Both the position numbers and the translations under genes were made by a program. The notes below the pieces were generated by a model. The model worked only from the letters and a program-made list of their open reading frames with translations. It was not told where the DNA came from and searched no databases. Of a DNA stretch of 50,420 nt, positions 27,100 to 35,522 are shown one piece after another (within the stretch, counting starts at the first letter, position 1; every line of letters starts with the position of its first letter). Origin of the DNA: CAZFQG01 sp964520785 (GTDB taxonomy: Bacteria; Planctomycetota; Planctomycetia; Pirellulales; Thermoguttaceae); contig CAZFQG010000016.1 of the NCBI GenBank assembly GCA_964520785.1, forward strand, positions 1 through 50,420, written 5' to 3'.

Positions 27100-28194
27100 C
27101 TACGAACCGCTTTCGACAAGTGTCACCGGTACGGACACCGCCGATCTCTCCTCCGTTTGACGAACCGCGCCGTCGAGCAGTCTTCCCAACGCCGCGAATT
27201 GTTCCACGAGCGTCCATTGCGGGACGACGCATGGAAAAGGAAGTGTCGGTTGGTACCGGCAGCCGTAGACGATCTCGACCGATTCGCCGCGGCGCATTCC
27301 CAGTCCTCCGGCCACATGCGCGACCAGTTCGGCGATCTTCGCGCCGCGGCAGACCAGGCCGAGCCGGTGCGGCCTCTCGTCCACCGCCGAGCGGAGCGCC
27401 GTCTCGCACAGGACCTCCGCGGCAAGCGTCTCCTGCGGCAAGTTGCACGCGCGGAGCGCCGCCGCGGCGTACCCTGCCTCCGTGGCCGCCTGCAAGTAAT
27501 GATTGAACGCCACCGAATCGCCGTAACGCCACCACTCGTGGCTGAAAAGCATGACCCGGTCGCACCCGCGCCGCGCCACCGACTCGATTTGCAGTTGGGC
27601 AATCCGGGCCTGGTCCTCCTCCATGAACGACAAGGAGACGTGCGGATACGCGCTGCCGTCGATCACGGTGGGAACGCCGGAAGCGGCCGCCGCCTCTTGG
27701 ACCACGCGCGGGGCGGAACCGAGAATGAGACCCGTCTCGCCGGGCGCGCTTTCGATATCCGCCAATTCGTGGCGGAACTGGACGAGAGCGTCCTCGATCG
27801 GAATGGCCACGAGCTTCATCCGCGCGCCCGGCAGGTCCCGCTGGATTCCGCGAAGCATGGCGTCCGTCGGCCAAAGACGCGTGGCCGAGGCCAAGTCGGA
27901 AAAATGGACGTAGTGAACGCACAGCGTGCTCGCGGTATCCCGGCCGTCGTGGTGTCTCCATTTCGGCCCGACGAACGTCCCGCGACTGCGGTGCCGTACC
28001 AGAAGGTCCTGGTCGGCCAATACGTTCATCGCGCGATTCGCCATCATGGGGCTGACGCCGAAAGTCCTTCCAGCTTCGGAGGCCGTATAGTAGCGGTCCC
28101 CCGGCGCCAATGAACGCCGCCGGATGTCGTGACGCATCTGGGCGGCGACGTGGTCGATTCGCGTGAACGGGTTGTCCGCCGATTTTTCGATCAT
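27100..28194 (-). CDS. GntR-family transcriptional regulator with periplasmic-binding-protein-like effector domain
   Basis: A 364-residue regulator. Residues ~8-80 are a GntR winged helix (DIRRRSLAPGDRYYTASEAG, then FGVSPMMANRAMNVLADQDLL and RHRSRGTFVGP). Residues ~90-355 resemble a LacI/periplasmic-binding-protein fold that senses a sugar (DRVMLFSHEWWRYGDS, YAAAALRACNLPQETL, GLVCRGAKIAELV). This GntR/PBP architecture is familiar from AraR-type regulators. It lies 110 bp upstream of the dockerin/PEP-CTERM and sialidase-like series in the same orientation and is the likely controller. A strong promoter at 28202-28230 places the transcription start at the start codon, so its mRNA may be leaderless. 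Confidence 0.85.
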   Translation of the reverse strand: MIEKSADNPFTRIDHVAAQMRHDIRRRSLAPGDRYYTASEAGRTFGVSPMMANRAMNVLADQDLLVRHRSRGTFVGPKWRHHDGRDTASTLCVHYVHFSDLASATRLWPTDAMLRGIQRDLPGARMKLVAIPIEDALVQFRHELADIESAPGETGLILGSAPRVVQEAAAASGVPTVIDGSAYPHVSLSFMEEDQARIAQLQIESVARRGCDRVMLFSHEWWRYGDSVAFNHYLQAATEAGYAAAALRACNLPQETLAAEVLCETALRSAVDERPHRLGLVCRGAKIAELVAHVAGGLGMRRGESVEIVYGCRYQPTLPFPCVVPQWTLVEQFAALGRLLDGAVRQTEERSAVSVPVTLVESGS

Positions 28195-28201
28195 ACGCGC
28201 G

Positions 28202-28230
28202 ATTTTACCGCGCGTCGAAACAAGTTGCAA
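28202..28230 (-). promoter_or_regulatory. Sigma70-like promoter of the GntR regulator, leaderless
   Basis: Minus strand -35 TTGCAA (28225-28230), a 17-bp spacer, -10 TAAAAT (28202-28207). The expected start is near 28195, directly at the ATG at 28194. Confidence 0.65.
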
Positions 28231-28363
28231 TAAGGTACGAAAAAAAAATCCATATCTGTTTCCACTATGAAAGAAGTGCGTCCGCGCAGAATCCCCCCAA
28301 AAGAGTGTAAAATGAAGGATCGCCTGGAATCCAGTCGTCATCCGACTTCAGCCCCATGCCGCT

Positions 28364-28404
28364 AAAAAAGTATAGACAACAAGAACGGAATGGGTCTTGT
28401 CTAT
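28364..28404 (-). terminator. Rho-independent terminator after the lipoprotein gene
   Basis: On the minus strand ATAGACAAGA (28395-28404) pairs with TCTTGTTGTCTAT (28372-28384, two bases bulged) and is followed by AC and six T (28364-28369). It lies ~85 bp past the lipoprotein stop and separates it from the GntR gene. Confidence 0.6.
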
Positions 28405-28488
28405 CGAGGTGGTTCCCAGCCTGTCAGGAAACCCATGAGCTTAGAACTCTGGAGACCGTCGGGGAAACGGCCCGAGGCCAACGGCCGC

Positions 28489-28890
28489 TCAATAGGAGGT
28501 CAACTCGAAATCGTGCGTTCTGTTGCTCGAATCGACCGTCACTTCCAGTTGGTTGGCTTCCTTGAAGGCGATGGGGATGGTTTCGTCGACCATTCCCATC
28601 TGGGCATCGCGGACCTTTCTTCCGGTTTGTCGGAACCCCTGAATCGTGACCTTGTACGTCCCCGGCTTCACTCCCTTGTCGGAAACGACCTCGTACTTCC
28701 CGTCGACAATCCCGGCGCCGGCCGAATTACCACTACCCCCCTCCGCGGGACGAAAATTGATCGTTCCCATCTGGAGCGGCTGCCCGTCAATCGTCACCGT
28801 GCCCGAGATTCCTAACCGGTCGTTCCCACAACCGATGAGGATGGAAGAGAAAGTGAGAATTGCGAAAAAAAATACAAACTTTCGGAACAT
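28489..28890 (-). CDS. Small lipoprotein with carboxypeptidase-regulatory-like (transthyretin-like) fold
   Basis: A 133-residue protein with a lipobox: a hydrophobic signal ending LIGC with Cys21 as the lipidated residue. The remaining ~110 residues (GTVTIDGQPLQMGTINFRP, KPGTYKVTIQGF, TVDSSNRTHDFEL) match the short Ig-like/carboxypeptidase-regulatory proteins common in planctomycetes, often found near DUF1559 genes. Function is unknown. It is divergent from the ceramidase-like gene and followed by a terminator hairpin at 28364-28404. Confidence 0.85.
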   Translation of the reverse strand: MFRKFVFFFAILTFSSILIGCGNDRLGISGTVTIDGQPLQMGTINFRPAEGGSGNSAGAGIVDGKYEVVSDKGVKPGTYKVTIQGFRQTGRKVRDAQMGMVDETIPIAFKEANQLEVTVDSSNRTHDFELTSY

Positions 28891-29143
28891 CGTCTTGCCT
28901 CGGGCTCTTCACGTTTCGAGATGGTTTCCATCCGGGTCCAAACCGGTATACTATTACAATAACAAACTACTTTGAATAAGCAATACCGACCAAGCCCCCG
29001 ACACATCCATCCCCCGATGTGGAACCCCGTTTTGCCCGCGGGGCGAATCGAGTGGTGTTTCGCGGTACGAGAATCGGAGTTCTCCGAATTCCTTTGGCGG
29101 CCATGTCCTTCCCTTCCCACCCGAATCCCTTTGGAGTTCCCTA

Positions 29144-30499
29144 ATGCGATTCATCCCCGTGTACTTGCTTCTCTTCCTCCTGTTACCGTCTCCGGCCATG
29201 GCCGACGGCCCGACTTGGAAGGCGGGGACCGCCAAGGCGGTCATCACGCCGGAAGCGCCGATGTACCTGGCCGGATACGGCGGCCGCGACCAGGCGGCGA
29301 CGGGTACCCTCCACGACATCTGGGTGAAGGTCCTCGCCCTGGAGGACGCGGAAGGCCGGCGCGGAGTCATCATCACCACCGATGTCTGCGGGGTATCCCG
29401 AGCGGCCTTCGAGGCTGTGACGGAGGAAGCGGAAAAACGCTACGGACTGGATAAGTCCCAGGTTCTTCTCTGCTATTCCCACACTCACACCGGGCCGGCC
29501 CTGAGAGAGTGCCTCCAGGACTACTGCGACTGGAACGAAGAGGAACGAGGGCGGATTCTCGAATACTCCCTCCGGCTGGAAAAGACGATCGTCGAGAAGA
29601 TCGGCGAAGCGCTTGAGGATTTGGGCCCGGCGACGCTGGAAGCAACCGAGGGAAGAGCGGAATTCGCGGTCAACCGCCGCGAGAATACCGAAGCCGAAGT
29701 CCCCAAGATGCGCGCCGAAGGAACGCCGCTTAAGGGTCCGGTCGATCACGACGTCCCCATCCTGGCGGTGAAGGACGCCGGTGGCAACCTGAAGGCGATC
29801 TTCTTCGGTTATGCCTGCCACGCGACAACCCTCGCCACGACGGAGTGGTCGGGCGATTTCTGCGGCTTCGCCCAAATCGAGCTTGAGAAGAACCACCCGA
29901 CGGCCACCGCCCTTTACAACATGACATGCGGGGCCGATATCAACCCGATCCCCCGGCGGGATATTGAACTGTGCAAGAAGTACGGCCACGAGCTGGCCCA
30001 GGGGGTGGAGAAGGCGCTTGCCGGAAAGATGCGCCCCGTCGAGCCCCGGCTGCGGACGGCGTTCACCTATGTCTCGTTGGATTACGATGCCGTCCTCACC
30101 GAAGAGCAGCTCAAGGAGGCGGCGAAGCTCAGCCACGTATACGACCGGTGGGCCCGGCGGATGATCGAGAAGCTCAAGCAGGGTGAGACATTCGATACAT
30201 CCTGGCCGTACGCGGTCCAGGTCTGGCGGCTGGGAGAGAGCGAGCTGTGGATCAACCTGGCCGGGGAGACGGTGGTCGACTACTCGATCAACCTGAAAAG
30301 ACAATTCGGCCCAAACACGGTGGTCCGTGGTTTCTGCCACGAATTGACCGCGTACATCCCCTCCTTGCGGATTTGGAACGAAGGGGGCTATGAAGGGGGA
30401 TTTCTGGGGGAATACGGACATCCGGCGATGCGGTGGAAGCCGGACGTCGAACAGCGGATCACCGACGCGGTCGCCGAGTTGGTAGACCAGGTGAAATAG
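29144..30499 (+). CDS. Secreted neutral/alkaline ceramidase-like protein (N-terminal domain only)
   Basis: A 451-residue protein with a signal peptide (1-20) and the catalytic-domain pattern of neutral ceramidases: TAKAVITP near residue 28, YLAGYGGR, and CYSHTHTGPA (zinc-binding His pair, residues ~111-120). True neutral ceramidases are ~650-700 residues with a C-terminal Ig-like domain that is missing here. At the position of the nucleophile motif GDVSPN this protein reads GADINP, so the Ser is replaced by Asn and ceramide hydrolysis by the usual mechanism is doubtful. Many planctomycete proteins of this subgroup exist; amidase or glycan-related roles are possible. Confidence 0.8.
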   Translation: MRFIPVYLLLFLLLPSPAMADGPTWKAGTAKAVITPEAPMYLAGYGGRDQAATGTLHDIWVKVLALEDAEGRRGVIITTDVCGVSRAAFEAVTEEAEKRYGLDKSQVLLCYSHTHTGPALRECLQDYCDWNEEERGRILEYSLRLEKTIVEKIGEALEDLGPATLEATEGRAEFAVNRRENTEAEVPKMRAEGTPLKGPVDHDVPILAVKDAGGNLKAIFFGYACHATTLATTEWSGDFCGFAQIELEKNHPTATALYNMTCGADINPIPRRDIELCKKYGHELAQGVEKALAGKMRPVEPRLRTAFTYVSLDYDAVLTEEQLKEAAKLSHVYDRWARRMIEKLKQGETFDTSWPYAVQVWRLGESELWINLAGETVVDYSINLKRQFGPNTVVRGFCHELTAYIPSLRIWNEGGYEGGFLGEYGHPAMRWKPDVEQRITDAVAELVDQVK

Positions 30500-30624
30500 T
30501 GGAACCGGGCCATCCGTGCCGCCTACGGTCTCGCTGTGACTGGAAGAACCGATTGCACAAACAAGTTCTTCGCGAGCTTGCTGAGACGCTCAGTGAATAT
30601 GTCAACACCGACGATAGACAATGG

Positions 30625-30850
30625 AAGGCCCGTCCTGTGGTCAACCGTGCCGTCGCCGTCTTCGTCCACAAACTTCCCGATCCAGCGGTTCTCCAGATCC
30701 GACCACCTGGGTAAAATCGCCGCCGTAGGCTTCGTAAGCGGCAACTTTGACCAGCCGGTTCCGGGCGTCCCAGGTGTATTTGGTTACGTCCGTATCGCCG
30801 GAGTCGAGGAGCCCGTTGACGTTGACGTCGATGTATCGGGCGATGCGGTG
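30625..30850 (-). pseudogene. RHS/YD-repeat protein remnant
   Basis: Two short minus-strand frames resemble the end of planctomycete RHS-repeat proteins. The first (30848 to about 30720) reads RYIDVNVNGLLDSGDTDVTK then YTWDARNRLVKVAAYEAYGG. The second frame continues LENRWIGKFVDEDGDGTVDH. A small deletion shifts the frame between them, both ends are missing, and no start codon fits. This is a decayed fragment of a large surface or toxin-delivery-type RHS gene. Confidence 0.65.
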
Positions 30851-30862
30851 ATTGTAATGTTG

Positions 30863-31024
30863 TCATGAACGGTTTCGAGGAGCCTCTCCCTTTGTGGCAG
30901 ACCGTTTGACAGGCTTTTTGGGCATCTTTTCAATTATCCACCGCGGCACGCCTTTTATAGTATGTACCATTTCTATAAGTGCATCCATTTCCTCTTGCGA
31001 CAAACCAAGTTCAGAAATACTCAT
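30863..31024 (-). CDS. Short AT-rich ORF (53 aa), doubtful
   Basis: From ATG 31024 the frame encodes a 53-residue peptide beginning MSISELGLSQEEMDALIEMV, helical then basic. The stretch is clearly more AT-rich than its surroundings, and the frame is open further upstream (FEKWIAYAFAKDD), so it could equally be the 3' end of a truncated foreign gene. It sits between RHS and integrase fragments. No family is recognised. Confidence 0.3.
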   Translation of the reverse strand: MSISELGLSQEEMDALIEMVHTIKGVPRWIIEKMPKKPVKRSATKGEAPRNRS

Positions 31025-31082
31025 GTCATCTTTCGCGAACGCATAGGCGATCCATTTCTCGAACGGCTCGCGCGAATCGCAC

Positions 31083-31335
31083 CAAAGGAAAAGTCGATGT
31101 CTTGTACCGCTCGCCGGGACGCACCGTCGGACGCGGTTTTTTTCGTCACGCGCCGTGCGTGACTCGGGTGCATCGGCGTTTGGCGCTCGCGCCGAAGGTC
31201 CAGCCGCCGGAGCCGCTCGGATTCCGCCGGTGAGAAGCAATAGACCTCCGGGTCCCGGTCCAGATAGGGCAAGAGGACCTCTTGCGCCTTTGGGCCGATA
31301 GCGATGCATCGGACCTTTCCAGGAGAACCAAGGGC
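31083..31335 (-). pseudogene. Tyrosine integrase fragment
   Basis: The minus-strand frame reads GKVRCIAIGPKAQEVLLPYL, then DRDPEVYCFSPAESERLRRL and RRERQTPMHPSHARR. This matches, from memory, the middle of a tyrosine recombinase group common in planctomycetes (IGPKAQEVL..YLxxxxxxYCFSPxE). The N-terminus and the whole catalytic C-terminal domain with the Arg, His and Tyr residues are missing, so it is non-functional. It lies about 60 bp downstream of tRNA-Ala, the usual site for integrase-borne elements. Confidence 0.65.
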
Positions 31336-31392
31336 GCTCTTCGGACCATCCGAAGGTATCGTAAGTCTCGATTCGAAAAGGGGTTAAAAAAG

Positions 31393-31465
31393 TGGAGCGG
31401 AGGAGAGTCGAACTCCCGACCTCTGCATTGCGAACGCAGCGCTCTCCCAACTGAGCTACCGCCCC
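31393..31465 (-). tRNA. tRNA-Ala (anticodon CGC)
   Basis: A 73-nt cloverleaf: acceptor GGGGCGG paired with CCGCTCC (one G-U), D-arm GCTCAGTTGGGAGAGC, anticodon stem CTGCG/TGCAG with loop TTCGCAA (anticodon CGC), TTCGACT T-loop and discriminator A. CCA is not encoded. A near-perfect promoter lies at 31529-31557 and a T-run follows the 3' end. Confidence 0.93.
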
Positions 31466-31528
31466 CGGTAGGTTGATCCGGCGGCACCGGTTCGAATGAA
31501 CAACCGGCGAAATGGCCGAAAACGGTGA

Positions 31529-31557
31529 ATTTTAGGCCCATTCGCGGCGTCTGTCAA
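31529..31557 (-). promoter_or_regulatory. Promoter of tRNA-Ala
   Basis: Minus strand TTGACA (31552-31557), a 17-bp spacer, TAAAAT (31529-31534); the transcript would start about 55 bases before the mature tRNA. Confidence 0.75.
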
Positions 31558-31628
31558 CCGGCGGTCGCCGGATTTTCTGCGGCTTTACGGAACGAATCGG
31601 GCCCTGAGAAAAATCGATGCGACAACGC

Positions 31629-32273
31629 TCAAAGCAGCAGTTTGATCACCGCGAATCCGGCTACCACCATGGCGAAAAGTAGGAACGTGGCGATTCCGAA
31701 GTACTCCTCCAGAAGGCTCTTGATGCTGGGCCCAAAGAAGTAAATGCATATCGCGACGAGGTAAAACCGCGCGAACCGGCCGATCGACGAGGCCACGATC
31801 AATACCACCAGCGAGATGTCGAAGATGCCCGCCGCGATGGTGAAGACCTTGTAAGGAATGGGGGTAAACGCAGCCCCTAAAAGAGCAGGAAACCCCCATT
31901 TGTCGTACAGTTCCTTCACGTAGACGAGATTCTCCTCCGAACACCCGGGGACGTAGCGAATGAAGAACCATCCCACCGCCGCCCAGAAGGCAAAGCCAAT
32001 CACCCATCCCGCGACGCCCCCCAAGACGGAACCGATGCCGCTCACCGTCGCGTAGAAAAAGGACCGCTTGGGCTTCGACACCGAGAGGGCGATCTGTAGC
32101 ACATCCGGGGGGACCGGGAAGAACGAACTCTCCGCGAACGACAAAAGAAACAGCGCAGGCGTACCGTAAGGGGTTTCCGCCCAATGCAGAACCCAGTAGT
32201 AAAGCCGCTTCATGGGGCCGGCCGGTTTCGCGGCGGGCGAGATCGTCTCGAGCGGTTTCGTTTCTTCGTTCAT
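31629..32273 (-). CDS. YqaA/DedA (VTT-domain) family inner membrane protein
   Basis: A 214-residue membrane protein using ATG 32273 (residues upstream are basic and unlike the family). It has about five hydrophobic segments and the SNARE-associated/VTT pattern: AESSFFPVPPDVLQIALS near residue 50, then GSVLGGVAGWVIG, and GAAFTPIPYKVFTIAAGIFDIS near 125. DedA-superfamily proteins act as lipid scramblases or carriers and support envelope integrity; YqaA-type members are not functionally characterised. It is divergent from the ABC efflux operon, with 142 bp between starts. Confidence 0.88.
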   Translation of the reverse strand: MNEETKPLETISPAAKPAGPMKRLYYWVLHWAETPYGTPALFLLSFAESSFFPVPPDVLQIALSVSKPKRSFFYATVSGIGSVLGGVAGWVIGFAFWAAVGWFFIRYVPGCSEENLVYVKELYDKWGFPALLGAAFTPIPYKVFTIAAGIFDISLVVLIVASSIGRFARFYLVAICIYFFGPSIKSLLEEYFGIATFLLFAMVVAGFAVIKLLL

Positions 32274-32415
32274 GGGAATTCGGCGTGGCCTCTGGCGACT
32301 TTTGTCCTTGCGGGACAAGGGGTTACGCGATGAATCCTGCCGCGGAGGCGACTTGACCGCCCGGTTTCGCGGAGCTACGATTTTTCATATTCTACCTTCC
32401 CCGGGCCGGATCGCA

Positions 32416-33138
32416 ATGAACGCCGCTTCCTCCCCATCGCCGATTCTCCGCTTAAGCCGCGTCGAGCGCACGTTTGAAATGGGCGAGGTGGACGTTCGCG
32501 CGGTGGAGGATTTCTCCCTCACCATCGAACAGGGAGAGTTTCTGGCCCTCGTCGGACCGAGTGGATCGGGTAAATCGACCGTGCTGAACATCATCGGGGG
32601 ACTCGACATGCCAACGGCCGGGGAAGCATGGTACCGCGAGCGGCTCCTCACCCGGATGTCCGGCCGCGAACTGACCCGCTACCGCCGAGACATGATCGGA
32701 TTCGTCTTCCAGTTCTACAATCTCGTACCGAATTTGACGGCGCGAGAGAACGTGATGACGGCGACCGAGATCAGTCCGAATCCGATGGATGTCGACGAGG
32801 CCCTGGCCCTGGTCGATCTGGCCGACCGGGCGGATCACTTTCCGGCGCAAATGTCCGGCGGGGAACAACAGCGGACGGCCATCGCCCGAGCGGTCGCCAA
32901 GAATCCGGAGTTGCTCCTGTGCGACGAGCCGACCGGCGCCCTCGACTTCGCGACCGGCAAGCGGATTCTCCGGCTGCTGGTCGACGTGAAGCAGAATCTG
33001 GGTAAGACGGTCATCCTGATCACGCACAACGGAGCCATCGCCCAGGCCGCGGACCGGATCGTCCGGCTCCGCAGCGGCCGGATCGTCGAAGAGGAGAGAA
33101 ACCCCGCGCCGGTCGCCCCGGAGGAGATCGTCTGGTGA
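32416..33138 (+). CDS. ABC transporter ATPase (LolD/MacB-type)
   Basis: A 240-residue ATPase. Walker A GPSGSGKST is at ~49-57, signature MSGGEQQR at ~149-156 and Walker B LLLCDEPTGALD just after. This MacB/LolD-like group powers mechanotransmission rather than classical transport. The ATG at 32416 gives the normal N-terminal strand. Its TGA stop overlaps the GTG start of the permease by 4 bp, so the two are translationally coupled, and a membrane fusion protein gene follows. Cargo could be a peptide, glycolipid, siderophore or lipoprotein. Confidence 0.93.
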   Translation: MNAASSPSPILRLSRVERTFEMGEVDVRAVEDFSLTIEQGEFLALVGPSGSGKSTVLNIIGGLDMPTAGEAWYRERLLTRMSGRELTRYRRDMIGFVFQFYNLVPNLTARENVMTATEISPNPMDVDEALALVDLADRADHFPAQMSGGEQQRTAIARAVAKNPELLLCDEPTGALDFATGKRILRLLVDVKQNLGKTVILITHNGAIAQAADRIVRLRSGRIVEEERNPAPVAPEEIVW

Positions 33139-35516
33139 GCGTTCTCGGCCGAAAACTGCTCCGCGAGCTGCGTTCCTCCGCGGGACTCGTCTGCGCGGTC
33201 GCGAGCATCATCGTCGTGGGAACCGCCTGCTTCATTAGCATGGGCTCGGCCTACCGGAACCTCCACACGGCGAAGAACGACTACTACGCCCAGTGCCGGA
33301 TGGCCGATTTCACTATCGAGCTGAAGAAGGCCCCGCTGGCGGAAGTGGAGGCCGTGCGCGAACTGCGGGGCGTTTCGGAACTGAACGCGCGGATCCAGTT
33401 CTCCGCGACGGTCGATCTGCCGGACGTGCCGGAGCCGCTCAACGCGACGGTCTCGAGCCTGCCGGATACCCGCAAACCGGTCCTCAACGACATCGTCCTC
33501 CGCCGGGGCGGCTACTTCACCGAGCGCCGCGAGAACGAAGTGATCGTCAACGACGCTTTCGCCCGGGCCCACGGCCTGGAGCCGGGCGACTGGATCTACG
33601 TCATCTTGAACAACCGCCGGCAAGCGCTTTTCATCGTGGGGACCGCCATTTCCAGCGAGTTCGTCTACCTTCTGGGCCCCGGGGCGATCCTTCCCGACCC
33701 TGAGCATTTCGGCGTCCTGTATTTGAAACATTCCTACGCCGAGGACGTCTTCGATTTCGAGGGGGCCACGAACCAACTTCTCGGCCGGCTCGCCAGGGAC
33801 GCCGATCCACGGGGGACCGACGCGCTACTCGCCAGGGCGGAGGCACTCTTGGAAGATTTCGGCGTGTTCTCCACGACGCCTCTGCGCAATCAAGCATCCA
33901 ACGCCTACTTGAGCAACGAAATCGCGGGGCTGTGGAGCTTCGCGATCTTCATGCCGGTGAGCTTTCTGAGTGTCGCGGCGGTGGTGCTCAACGTCCTCAT
34001 GACGCGGCTGGCGGAGCAACAGCGGACGGTCATGGGCACGCTCAAGGCGATCGGCTACTCCGACCAGCGGCTCTTTTTGCACTTCGTCCAGTTCGCCTGC
34101 GTCGTCGGGCTCCTGGGAGGCGTGGCGGGAGGCATTCTGGGATACTGGCTCAGTACCGCCATGACCGTCGCCTACCGGCAGGTCTTCGAATTCCCCGCGC
34201 TGCGGAGCTTCTTCTACTGGGACCTGACGGCTACCGGCGTTCTCGTGAGTGTCGCCTGCGCGGTCGCCGGCGGATGGTTCGGCGGCCGCAAGGTCCTCCG
34301 GCTGCAACCGGCGGAGGCGATGCGTCCCAAGCCGCCGCGCGCCGGAGGGGCCGTCTTTCTGGAACGATTCGGCCATTTGTGGAACCGCCTCGACAGTACC
34401 TGGCGGATGGTGATTCGCGGAGTCGTCCGCGCCAGATTCCGGACGGCGGCCGGAATCGTCGCCGCCTCCGCCGGGGCGGGGATGCTCGTTTCCGGGTTCA
34501 TGATGGCCGAGGCGACCTACTTCCTCATCGATTTCCAGTTCAAGTGGATCGCTCGGAGCGACTACGATCTCACACTGAAGGACGAAAAGGGGGAGGACGC
34601 GCTGGCCGAGCTGTCGCGGCTACCGGGGGTCGACCTGGCAGAACCGCTCTTCAGCGTGGCATGCACGTTCCACAACGGACGGTTTTCGAAGAAGGCGGCG
34701 ATCAGCGGCTTGGAATCGGACGCCCAACTGACGGTTCCCCACGAAGACGCGGCGAGGCCGATTTCGGTGCCGGAGGTCGGGTTGGTTCTGGGCCGCAAGC
34801 TGGCCGAACTCCTCCAGGTGCAGGAGGGGGACATGATCTCGTTCGAGCCGGTGAAGGGGCTCCGCCGGATGCACCGGGTGCCGGTCGTGCGGATCGTCGA
34901 CGGCTACCTCGGACTGGTCGCTTACGCGAATAACGCTTACCTGAGCCGCCTCGTCGGCGAGGAGTTCACCCTCAACGGGGCCCAGCTCCGCGTGAATCCC
35001 GAGCCGTCGACCCGTCGGGCCGTCTTGGCGGCAATCAAGGAACTGCCGGCCGTTCAGTCGGTCGTCAGCCGCAAGGGGATGATCCAGAACATGGAATCCA
35101 CGTTCATCCAGAACCTTTGGATATTCGTGGGAATGCTCATCGTTTTCGCCGGGGTGGTCTTCTTCGGCGGCATTCTGAACTCGGCGTTGGTGAGCCTGTC
35201 CGAGCGCCGCCGCGAGATCGCCACGCTCCGTGTCCTCGGCTACGGGACGCGCGAGATCGGCCACATGCTCTTTCGCGAGAACATGATCGTCGTCCTCGCG
35301 GGAACGCTGCTGGGGATGCCGTTGGGGTACGCGATGACTTGGGCCGTGGCCGTAATGTACGATACGGAGATGTTTCGGTTTCCGGTCGTCTATTCACCCG
35401 GAACGTTCCTCTGGACGCTGGCCCTTGCAATCGGTTTCACACTGGCGGCTCACGTCCCGGTGCAACGGACCATCAACCGGTTGGATTGGCTGGAGGCCTT
35501 GCAGGCGAAGGAATAA
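33135..35516 (+). CDS. FtsX-like ABC permease (MacB/LolC-type), 793 aa
   Basis: A 793-residue membrane subunit with two FtsX-like halves. The first membrane segment is at ~14-36, followed by a large periplasmic domain (~40-255), three to four segments between ~258 and ~395, another segment at ~440-465 with a second periplasmic domain (~470-655), and a final three segments at ~660-785. The GTG start at 33135 overlaps the ATPase stop codon. The two-half arrangement is that of fused LolC/LolE-like permeases. The fusion-protein gene starts 6 bp downstream, so these three genes form one tripartite export system spanning inner membrane and periplasm. Confidence 0.9.
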   Translation: MSVLGRKLLRELRSSAGLVCAVASIIVVGTACFISMGSAYRNLHTAKNDYYAQCRMADFTIELKKAPLAEVEAVRELRGVSELNARIQFSATVDLPDVPEPLNATVSSLPDTRKPVLNDIVLRRGGYFTERRENEVIVNDAFARAHGLEPGDWIYVILNNRRQALFIVGTAISSEFVYLLGPGAILPDPEHFGVLYLKHSYAEDVFDFEGATNQLLGRLARDADPRGTDALLARAEALLEDFGVFSTTPLRNQASNAYLSNEIAGLWSFAIFMPVSFLSVAAVVLNVLMTRLAEQQRTVMGTLKAIGYSDQRLFLHFVQFACVVGLLGGVAGGILGYWLSTAMTVAYRQVFEFPALRSFFYWDLTATGVLVSVACAVAGGWFGGRKVLRLQPAEAMRPKPPRAGGAVFLERFGHLWNRLDSTWRMVIRGVVRARFRTAAGIVAASAGAGMLVSGFMMAEATYFLIDFQFKWIARSDYDLTLKDEKGEDALAELSRLPGVDLAEPLFSVACTFHNGRFSKKAAISGLESDAQLTVPHEDAARPISVPEVGLVLGRKLAELLQVQEGDMISFEPVKGLRRMHRVPVVRIVDGYLGLVAYANNAYLSRLVGEEFTLNGAQLRVNPEPSTRRAVLAAIKELPAVQSVVSRKGMIQNMESTFIQNLWIFVGMLIVFAGVVFFGGILNSALVSLSERRREIATLRVLGYGTREIGHMLFRENMIVVLAGTLLGMPLGYAMTWAVAVMYDTEMFRFPVVYSPGTFLWTLALAIGFTLAAHVPVQRTINRLDWLEALQAKE

Positions 35517-35522
35517 TCTCGA

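Noticed and set aside
28489..28500. Possible N-terminal extension of the GntR gene up to 28341
   Set aside because: The upstream 49 codons are low-quality sequence crossing the predicted promoter; the winged helix is complete from 28194.
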